From an uncultured Selenomonadales bacterium (lineage in GTDB: Bacteria > Bacillota > Negativicutes > Selenomonadales > Selenomonadaceae), in contig CALGGV010000350.1 of assembly GCA_937915725.1 (NCBI GenBank), positions 1 through 28,570 of the forward strand: 28,570 nucleotides of DNA, read 5' to 3'. Shown here one piece after another: positions 7,845-13,299 of this stretch. The notes under the pieces are model-generated. The model was not told the origin of the DNA and made no database searches. It worked only from the letters and a program-made list of their open reading frames with translations. Both the position numbers and the translations under genes were made by a program. The stretch's first letter is position 1. Every line of letters begins with the position of its first letter.

Positions 7845-8171
7845 TTGCTCCAAATAAAATCTGGGCTCGCCATTGTTAAAGACTTGTGTACTAAAAAATT
7901 GTTGGTTACGCTTTTTCTGCGCCTCCTGATTCTAAACTTGTTTGCGACGCCCTGTTTTTGGATCTTAAGCGTCAAAAACATAAAGCTAATTTGATTTTCC
8001 ATAGACTGTCAATATAATTCTCAAATTTTCAAGGAGTTGCTTTCTAAAAATAAAATTATTCAGAGTATGTCACGCAGTGCTAACCCCTATGACAATGCTG
8101 TTGCTGAAAATTTCTTCAGTTGTTTATGCGTTCCTTTTTTCTGTTCATTTTTTAGAGAAGGACTCAGGTAA
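7845..8171 (+). pseudogene. IS3-family transposase (OrfB) remnant
   Basis: Broken pieces of the DDE integrase core can be read in changing frames. APNKIW, then KIVGYAFSAPPDSKLVCDAL and LKRQKHKANLIFH precede a frame change. SQIFKELLSKNKIIQSMSR and SANPYDNAVAENFFSCL follow. In intact IS3/IS150 OrfB these correspond to APNxxW, xKIVGW, LIxHSDRGSQY, the ...QSMSRxGxxYDNA motif and the catalytic Glu. In-frame stops lie near 7876 and 7892 and at the HSDRG position, so no active protein is made. The upstream OrfA part was not found. Confidence 0.75.
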
Positions 8172-8264
8172 TGACACAATCGCCGACTTTCTTTCCTGCA
8201 GGATTAGGATTAAAATAAACGTAACTTATAGCTAAATATAAGCATAAAACGAAAAATAAAAACG

Positions 8265-8492
8265 CTACAATTTAGCTACTTTATCATAAATTTCAGCAAG
8301 TCTTTTTCTGACGCAAGATTCACAACAATTTAATTTCAACGCAATTTTGCAAATAGAAAATTCTTGCGAAAAATGAAGACGTAAAATTTTAGCTTGCATA
8401 GGAGTTAAATTAGCGTCGTGAACAAAATTATCAATTTCGGCGCGTGTAGCTGATTTTAAAAACCGTCGCGCAGATTTTCTTGATTCAATCAT
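8265..8492 (-). CDS. Small helix-turn-helix protein, sigma region 4-like
   Basis: From the ATG at 8492 the protein has 75 residues; a TTG at 8510 would add six. The C-terminal half, LTPMQAKILRLHFSQEFSI followed by CKIALKLNCCESCVRKRLAE, looks like the helix-turn-helix of sigma-70 region 4 or phage ArpU/LuxR-type small regulators. The N-terminal half is basic and gives no match I recognise. The ribosome site is weak (CGGA). It sits between two transposase fragments and inside the inverted repeat, so it is probably cargo of a decayed phage or ICE. Whether it is still expressed is unclear. Confidence 0.5.
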   Translation of the reverse strand: MIESRKSARRFLKSATRAEIDNFVHDANLTPMQAKILRLHFSQEFSICKIALKLNCCESCVRKRLAEIYDKVAKL

Positions 8493-8600
8493 ACAAAATA
8501 TTTCCGTCAAAAGATTTACCGCCGATAATCAAATTGTCTGTGAATTGCCACATATAGCCTTTGAAAAAATCTTGTCTGTAGTATTGTGCATTCCAAATAG

Positions 8601-8717
8601 TTAGACCTTCTCAAAAAAACGAACAGAAAAAATCTGAATGCAGTTGTAATAACCTTCAATATAGGCAAATAAGCATTTCAAACAACTGAAGAAATTTTCA
8701 GCAACAGCATTATCATA
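8601..8717 (-). pseudogene. IS3-family transposase C-terminal fragment
   Basis: The minus strand reads YDNAVAENFFSCLK, then CLFAYIEGYYNCIQIF, and stops at TAA (8601-8603). This matches the end of IS3-type OrfB around the catalytic Glu (YDNAxxExFFxxLK) and the following helix. The DNA for NAVAENFFSCL is nearly identical to the plus-strand copy near 8089-8123, so both derive from the same or a very close insertion sequence. The fragment begins at the edge of the inverted repeat. Confidence 0.7.
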
Positions 8718-8845
8718 AAGTACTTACAGAATAAATCTAAATTGTTGTTGGAATTTTTATCAACAGGATTAAAGTGCAAAGAGAATCTGTACTTGCGCCA
8801 AATTTTAGCATTTATTTTTTGTCCGTCAAAAAGAGAAAGGTCGCA
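8714..8845 (-). repeat. 132-bp inverted repeat, right arm
   Basis: This is the exact reverse complement of 7587-7718. It begins at CATAAAGTAC and ends at AAGGTCGCA. It provides the first ~34 codons of the phage-like frame that follows, so that frame's natural N-terminus has been replaced. Confidence 0.95.
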
Positions 8846-9116
8846 GATTGACTTCGACGCTAAAAAATTTTGGCTTAAGTCTACTGATTTAAACGGTATG
8901 CCTTCTCGTTTTGCCGCGTTCAATTTCACTGAAGAAATTCAGCAACAAGGCGGCGATACTGCTAATTTTATTTCTCGGAATGAATTTAACGATTTAAAAC
9001 AATCTATTGATAATCAGTTCAAACAGTTAAGCGAATATATCAAAGGAGCGATTAATAATGTTCCCGCCGTTTCAACAAATGCCGTTCAACCCTCAAATGT
9101 TCCTGCAACAATTTAA
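8742..9116 (+). CDS. Truncated phage-like protein of unknown function
   Basis: The frame runs 124 codons from a TTG. Its first ~34 codons lie inside the inverted repeat and are probably not original. The recognisable remainder begins IDFDAKKFWLKSTDLNG and continues through a helical segment, EFNDLKQSIDNQFKQLSEYI. A short spacer and the overlapping start of the next gene follow. The tail overlaps that gene by 59 bases in another frame. I do not recognise the family. Its size, charge and neighbours suggest a minor phage structural or scaffold-region protein. It is probably a 5'-truncated gene. Confidence 0.4.
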   Translation: MLLEFLSTGLKCKENLYLRQILAFIFCPSKRERSQIDFDAKKFWLKSTDLNGMPSRFAAFNFTEEIQQQGGDTANFISRNEFNDLKQSIDNQFKQLSEYIKGAINNVPAVSTNAVQPSNVPATI

Positions 9117-9264
9117 TTCTTTCGCTCAGAATTTTCAGCGCAATTTCGGTAATGTCAATCCTCAACAAATGGTACACAATTTATTGAATAGTGGACAAAT
9201 GACGCAAGCACAGTTTAATCAATACAGAGATATTGCAAACAAATTAACCGGACAGCGTCTTTGA
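9058..9264 (+). CDS. Small Gln/Asn/Phe-rich phage-like protein
   Basis: The 68-residue protein has a strong AAGGAG site nine bases before the ATG. It starts with a Pro/Phe/Gln-rich stretch (MFPPFQQMPFNPQMFLQQF), followed by NVNPQQMVHNLLNSGQMTQA and QFNQYRDIANKLTGQRL, a short amphipathic helix. The composition resembles small conserved proteins of unknown role in Bacillota prophages. It stands between two other small genes with similarly good ribosome sites, suggesting a remnant of a phage operon. Function unknown. Confidence 0.55.
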   Translation: MFPPFQQMPFNPQMFLQQFNSFAQNFQRNFGNVNPQQMVHNLLNSGQMTQAQFNQYRDIANKLTGQRL

Positions 9265-9326
9265 TAATATCTTTAACAGATAAAGGTTTTGGCAAAATAC
9301 CTTTAAAAAGAAAGGAAGTTTTTAAA

Positions 9327-9611
9327 ATGGCTAAACTTGGCGGTTATGAATTTGAAAAAATTGAAAATATGAAAAATCTTACACAACGCGCGGCTAGTGC
9401 GTGGGGAACTGTTGAAGGTTCAACCGGCGCAAAATATGAATTAATTGCTTATTGCGGCAAACAGCTTGTACGCGGCACTAATCACTGTTTCATTGTTAAG
9501 GAAACACTTCAAACAATCAGGCAAGAAGAACGCATTGTTGCCGTTGTTGTCAATGAATTTAACGGCGAATTTGAAATTGTTCGTGATAAATTTGAAGTCA
9601 TTTTTGGTTGA
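9327..9611 (+). CDS. Cystatin (stefin)-like small protein, probably phage-derived
   Basis: The 94-residue protein starts at an ATG preceded by AAAGGAAG; an upstream frame extension to 9261 lacks a ribosome site. Three features match the cystatin fold of papain-like protease inhibitors. There is a Gly pair near the N-terminus (KLGGYEF), then a helix. A strand-loop-strand follows with ELIAYCGKQLVRGTNHCFIV, where QLVRG equals the QxVxG inhibitory loop and GTN matches stefins. The end is beta-rich (VAVVVNEFNGEFEIV). No signal peptide is present, so it would be cytoplasmic, as are stefins. It sits among phage-like small genes. A role as inhibitor of a cysteine protease is inference. Confidence 0.5.
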   Translation: MAKLGGYEFEKIENMKNLTQRAASAWGTVEGSTGAKYELIAYCGKQLVRGTNHCFIVKETLQTIRQEERIVAVVVNEFNGEFEIVRDKFEVIFG

Positions 9612-9626
9612 TAAGGAGAATGTGAA

Positions 9627-9698
9627 ATGGATTTAGGAAATGGAATGACGCCCGCTGATTTTGCGGCTGTTATGGGCAACGGAAAGATAAACCGTTAA
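9627..9698 (+). pseudogene. Truncated small phage-like gene
   Basis: A 23-codon frame, MDLGNGMTPADFAAVMGNGK plus three residues, follows a good AAGGAG site and ends at TAA. A +1 frame change just before the stop continues as VNDLIHRLESGN. This suggests a frameshifted or decayed gene belonging to the same small cluster. Up to 9963 the following ~265 bases hold no gene, only a weak CCC-TGC-GGG hairpin near 9755. Confidence 0.35.
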
Positions 9699-9963
9699 TG
9701 ACTTGATACACCGCCTTGAATCTGGAAATTGAAATATAACCTAAAAATAAAAAGCCCTGCGGGGTGATTTTCTGTATGGACTATAGGTAGACCACAAAAC
9801 TATTAAAAATCTATTGATACTGCTGATGATATATAATATTTTTTGGATAAATGTTAGGAGTTCGTTATATTTTTTAACATTTACTATTTCGTTAAAATAA
9901 TAATCAGGTAAAAAATAGTCGATATAATAAGTGGAAATTTTTTTAGATAAGGAGAGATTTATT

Positions 9964-10383
9964 GTGTACGATTTATCAAGATTTCTTAACGCGCAAGAAA
10001 ATTCATATGAAAGCGCACTTGCCGAAATAAAAAATGGACACAAATATACGCATTGGATATGGTATATTTTTCCGCAGTTAAAAGCGTTGGGACGCAGCAG
10101 AAATGCTACTTATTACGGAATAGAAAATTTGGACGAGGCGAAAGAATATTTGGCAAATGAAACTCTGCGCGAACGTCTTTTGGAAATTAGCGGGGCATTG
10201 TTGGAACTTAAAAATAATGACATTGAATATATTATGGGCAGTTCGATTGACAAGGCAAAATTGCTCTCTTCAATGACTTTATTTCATTTGGCAGAGCCGA
10301 ATTGCGAAATTTTTACAAAAGTAATTGAAAAATATTTTTCCGGCAATTTAGATGAAAATACTGTTAATTTGTGTAAAAATTAA
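9964..10383 (+). CDS. DUF1810 family protein
   Basis: The protein has 139 residues from the GTG at 9964, which has AAGGAGAG seven bases upstream. A GTG at 9931 is in frame but lacks a ribosome site, and family members begin near YDLSRF. Motifs YDLSRFLNAQENSYESALAE, KYTHWIWYIFPQLKALGRS and TYYGIENLDEAKEYL are typical of DUF1810. The family is a small, cytoplasmic all-alpha domain of unknown biochemical role. It stands alone, convergent with yitT. Its position next to the phage debris is probably coincidental, because DUF1810 genes are common chromosomal singletons. Confidence 0.85.
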   Translation: MYDLSRFLNAQENSYESALAEIKNGHKYTHWIWYIFPQLKALGRSRNATYYGIENLDEAKEYLANETLRERLLEISGALLELKNNDIEYIMGSSIDKAKLLSSMTLFHLAEPNCEIFTKVIEKYFSGNLDENTVNLCKN

Positions 10384-10438
10384 AAATGAATAATGGCTTT
10401 AAATTTTTTCAATTTATTAAAGCATTGCTAAAAATAAA

Positions 10439-10468
10439 AGGGCGAGGAAAAATCCCCGTCCTTTTTTA
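10439..10468. terminator. Bidirectional terminator between DUF1810 and yitT
   Basis: AGGGCGAGG (10439-10447) pairs with CCCCGTCCT (10454-10462), with one mismatch and one wobble, and is followed by a T run. An A-rich run lies on the other side, so it can serve the convergent yitT gene too. The yitT stop codon overlaps its right edge. Confidence 0.7.
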
Positions 10469-11401
10469 ATGTGACTTAGTTTTGAAACGCCCGCCAACAA
10501 TATCATGAACTGAATTAATAGTAACAAAGGCGTTTTCGTCCATCGACAAAACAATTTCTTTAACCTTCGTAACCTCCAGCCGGTTTACGACGCAATATAA
10601 AATTTCTTTCGGTAATTTAGTATAGCCGCCTTGCCCGTGCAAAATCGTTACGCCGCGTCCAAGTTGTGTATTTAATTCGTCTGTAACTTCTATTGGATCT
10701 TTTGTAACTATCATAACCGCGTAAGTTTCGTCCAAGCCTTTTGTTACAACGTCAATCATTTTTGCAATTACAAAATATGCAACCAGTGAATACATTGCTT
10801 TATCCCAGCCGAAAAGTAAACCCGCGCCGCTCAAAATAAAAAGATTGATAAACATTACAACTTCACCAACTGAAAAGGGCGAATGTTTATCCGCAATAAT
10901 TGCAACAATTTCTGTACCGTCCAAAGAACCGCCGGCGCGCATTATTATTCCAACGCCTATACCGTCAATTATTCCACCAAAAATCGCCGCCAAAAAAGGG
11001 TCGTTAGTAACTTTTGGAAACTCCGCCGCCACTTCCGAGCAAAAACTTAACATTATTACCGCTATAACCGTTGAAATTGCAAAATTTTTTCCAATATGTT
11101 TGTAGCCAATGTACAAAAATGGAATGTTCAGCACTACCAGAAAAACGCCGAAAGGTACATTTGCAACCATAAAATGTCCCATAATTGACAAGCCTACCAC
11201 GCCGCCGTCAATAACTTGATTCGGTATCAAAAAAAGTTCAAGCCCTATTGACGCTATTACCGCCCCAATAAAAAGCTGTAACCATTGCAATATATAATTT
11301 CTGATTTTTTGTCCGTGTTTTAATTTTATGGCTCTTTTATTAATCTTTTCGGCTTTGGAATTTTTATCTTCAGCTTGTTGTTTATCGTCCAAAAAAATCA
11401 T
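10466..11401 (-). CDS. yitT: YitT family membrane protein (DUF161 + DUF2179)
   Basis: The 311-residue protein has a charged N-terminus, about five or six hydrophobic segments (residues ~35-220) and a C-terminal soluble domain. Family signatures include ELFLIPNQVIDGGVVGLSIM near 55, GIIMRAGGSLDGTEIVA near 150, and the DUF2179 part with GRGVTILHGQGGYT near 245. YitT proteins are conserved in Bacillota; their transport substrate is not established. The listed ATG has AAAGGA directly against it, which is too close. A TTG three codons later (11392) sits nine bases from the same site and may be the true start. The upstream promoter is back to back with that of dacF. Confidence 0.88.
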   Translation of the reverse strand: MIFLDDKQQAEDKNSKAEKINKRAIKLKHGQKIRNYILQWLQLFIGAVIASIGLELFLIPNQVIDGGVVGLSIMGHFMVANVPFGVFLVVLNIPFLYIGYKHIGKNFAISTVIAVIMLSFCSEVAAEFPKVTNDPFLAAIFGGIIDGIGVGIIMRAGGSLDGTEIVAIIADKHSPFSVGEVVMFINLFILSGAGLLFGWDKAMYSLVAYFVIAKMIDVVTKGLDETYAVMIVTKDPIEVTDELNTQLGRGVTILHGQGGYTKLPKEILYCVVNRLEVTKVKEIVLSMDENAFVTINSVHDIVGGRFKTKSH

Positions 11402-11421
11402 TCCTTTGAAAAATTTTTTTT

Positions 11422-11450
11422 ATTATAATTCAATTCAACGCGGCTTGCAA
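11422..11450 (-). promoter_or_regulatory. yitT promoter
   Basis: On the minus strand TTGCAA (11450-11445) and a perfect TATAAT (11427-11422) are separated by 17 bases. They lie about 20 bases before the yitT start codon. Confidence 0.6.
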
Positions 11451-11452
11451 GG

Positions 11453-11481
11453 TTGACGTTCAAAGAATTTTCAGTTAAAAT
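11453..11481 (+). promoter_or_regulatory. dacF promoter
   Basis: TTGACG (11453-11458) and TAAAAT (11476-11481) are separated by 17 bases. The start point would lie just before the AGGAG site of dacF, giving a very short leader. Its -35 box abuts that of the divergent yitT promoter. Confidence 0.6.
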
Positions 11482-11503
11482 TCATATAAAGGAGTGATCG
11501 GAA

Positions 11504-12670
11504 ATGTGCAGGATTTTTACAGCAATTATATTTTTATTATTTATTTTTAGTTCGCCGTTGCACGCGGCAGAAAAAAATTTAAATTTGACGGCAGATTCTG
11601 CAATTTTGATTGAGGCAACAACAGGGCGCGTAATTTATGAAAAAAATGCAGATGTAGTACGCCCGCCGGCAAGTATGACAAAAATGATGACGTGCATTTT
11701 GGGGTTAGAAAATCTTTTTCCGGACGAGAAAATAAAAATTTCTCAAAAAGCCGCTTATACTGAAGATTCAGATTTAGAATTGCAGGAAAATGATTTAATA
11801 TCGGCAAGTGAACTTTTGCGCGGAATGATGTTAGTTTCAGATAACGGCGGTGCGGTTGCTATTGCGGAGGCGGTTGCAGGTGACGTTGAAAATTTTTCTA
11901 AGCTGATGAATGAAAAGGCGCAGGAAATAGGCTGTACTCATACAAATTTCAAAAATCCTAACGGCTTGCCGGATGAAAATCACTATTCGACGGCGCGGGA
12001 TATGGCGAAAATTTCTATGTACTGCTTAGAAAATTGGGATTTTAGGGATATTGTTTCAACGCAACGTGAAACTATCCATTGGATTGCGCCTTCAAACGTT
12101 ACAAAAAGAGTTGAAAATACAAATAAACTTTTGGCAACTTACAAAGGAATGACGGGCTTAAAAACCGGCTGGACACGCGCGGCGGGCGGTTGTTTGGCGG
12201 CGTCAGCAAAACGCGGCGATATTGAATTAATCGCAATAATTATGCACGCGCCGGATACTGATACTCGTTTTAGTGACGCCTCAACTTTGCTTGATTATGG
12301 ATTTGAGCGCGTAACTTCGCTTTACGGCATTGACAAAGAACAAGTTGAAAAAAAAGTTTTTGTGCGTAACGGTACTAAAGGTTCAATTTCTGTCGGCTTA
12401 GAGGAAGATTTAAATTATCCGCTTTTAAAAGACGAATACAAACAAAATTTAACCGTTGAATACGATTTACCGAAAGTTATTGATGCTGACGTTAAAGCCG
12501 GTGATATTGTTGGAAAAGCGAAATTGAAATATAATGGTAAAGTTGTTGCAAGCGTGCCCTTCATTGCAAAGGAAGATGTTGACGCGGGTTTTAGCATTGC
12601 CTCAACTATCGTTTCACTTTCGGAGCCTTTTATTTCTGTAGCTGAAAATTTTTTACTAATGTTGGCTTAG
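11504..12670 (+). CDS. dacF: D-alanyl-D-alanine carboxypeptidase (DacF/PBP5 type)
   Basis: This secreted, membrane-anchored enzyme trims the terminal D-Ala from peptidoglycan pentapeptides. Residues 1-21 are a signal peptide ending HAA. The active-site motifs are PPASMTKMMT (nucleophile S57, K60), VSDN (S112-N114; SDN instead of the common SGN) and LKTGWT (K220-G222). After ~residue 285 the protein has a PBP5-C-like beta domain and an amphipathic C-terminal helix (SEPFISVAENFLLMLA) for membrane association. Its 388 residues are a normal length. AAAGGAG precedes the ATG. A terminator follows, separating it from the CRISPR locus. Confidence 0.92.
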   Translation: MCRIFTAIIFLLFIFSSPLHAAEKNLNLTADSAILIEATTGRVIYEKNADVVRPPASMTKMMTCILGLENLFPDEKIKISQKAAYTEDSDLELQENDLISASELLRGMMLVSDNGGAVAIAEAVAGDVENFSKLMNEKAQEIGCTHTNFKNPNGLPDENHYSTARDMAKISMYCLENWDFRDIVSTQRETIHWIAPSNVTKRVENTNKLLATYKGMTGLKTGWTRAAGGCLAASAKRGDIELIAIIMHAPDTDTRFSDASTLLDYGFERVTSLYGIDKEQVEKKVFVRNGTKGSISVGLEEDLNYPLLKDEYKQNLTVEYDLPKVIDADVKAGDIVGKAKLKYNGKVVASVPFIAKEDVDAGFSIASTIVSLSEPFISVAENFLLMLA

Positions 12671-12690
12671 TCAATAAGCCGCCAATCAAA

Positions 12691-12735
12691 AAAAAATCCC
12701 TGCGCCGTAATTGACGCGGGCTTTTTTATTTTTTA
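12691..12735 (+). terminator. Intrinsic terminator after dacF
   Basis: CCC and GCG pair with CGC and GGG across 12698-12720, with a ten-base loop. An A run precedes the hairpin and a T-rich tract follows. It insulates the CRISPR-cas transcript from dacF. Confidence 0.8.
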
Positions 12736-12792
12736 TGGCTTTCATATTTAAATTATCCAACAAAGGCTTAAATTTATTTTTTAATTTAAAAT

Positions 12793-12822
12793 TTGACATA
12801 AAATATATAAGGGGGGTATAAT
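12793..12822 (+). promoter_or_regulatory. CRISPR array / cas operon promoter
   Basis: A perfect TTGACA (12793-12798) and a perfect TATAAT (12817-12822) are 18 bases apart, with a GGGGGG tract before the -10 box. This is the best sigma-70-type promoter in the window. The first repeat begins four bases after the -10 box, so transcription should start inside that repeat. No other strong promoter was seen between here and cas10. Confidence 0.8.
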
Positions 12823-12825
12823 TAA

Positions 12826-13284
12826 ACAAAGTTTCCCGCAAGGGGTCGGCAACGTAAAATTATGAGCTATCCGATTTAATCCACCTTTATGGTTTCGATT
12901 GTTTAAAATTATTTTCCCCGCAAGGGGTCGGAAGTGGTTCTTCTTTGACATCTTCACAAGCTATTTACATTGTGGAAAAATTTGCCCCGCAAGGGGACGA
13001 AAAATTTTTATCCATTTCGTTTACTACTTTGTCAGCCAGACGTAACAAAAAAATCCCCGTAAGGGGGCGGAAATCTTGTTTTATCAACCAAAACCGCTAT
13101 TCCCACGTGGCACTGCAAAAAATTCCCCGCAAGGGGGCGGCAACACTGCACTATTGCCTGCAGCTCCAATGCCAATAATAAAAAAAATCCCCGCAAGGGG
13201 GCGGAAATTCAATTATTTTCAATACCGGTTTATAGAAATACTTATGACTACTACAGAAAAATAACCTCGCAAGGGGACGGCTTG
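12826..13284 (+). CRISPR. Type III CRISPR array, seven degenerate repeats, upstream of cas10
   Basis: Seven ~28-bp repeats start at 12826, 12908, 12977, 13047, 13117, 13181 and 13257. The core is CCCCGCAAGGGG, a C4/G4 stem with a GNRA loop. It is preceded by A/T-rich bases ending AATT and followed by (A/G/T)CGG and usually AAA or AAC. The six spacers are unrelated and measure 54, 41, 42, 42, 36 and 48 bases. By family knowledge a type III crRNA 5' tag of eight bases would be ACGGAAAC-like, which sets transcription on the plus strand, the same as the cas genes. No two of the seven repeats are fully identical, and the first and last are the most degenerate. The last repeat ends 15 bases before the cas10 ATG. 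Confidence 0.92.
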
Positions 13285-13299
13285 AAAGGAGGTTGAAAA

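Noticed and set aside
7282..9700. Intact prophage or ICE with attachment sites
   Set aside because: Only a 3' integrase piece and a few small genes remain; no pair of direct repeats was found that could be attL and attR.
12854..13256. Most spacers have at least one open antisense frame
   Set aside because: With three frames and 36-54 bases this is expected by chance, so it is not evidence of mRNA targeting on its own.
12945..13264. Short plus-strand reading frames across the CRISPR array
   Set aside because: They span repeats and unrelated spacers and have no ribosome site; the open frames are chance products of GC-rich repeat cores.
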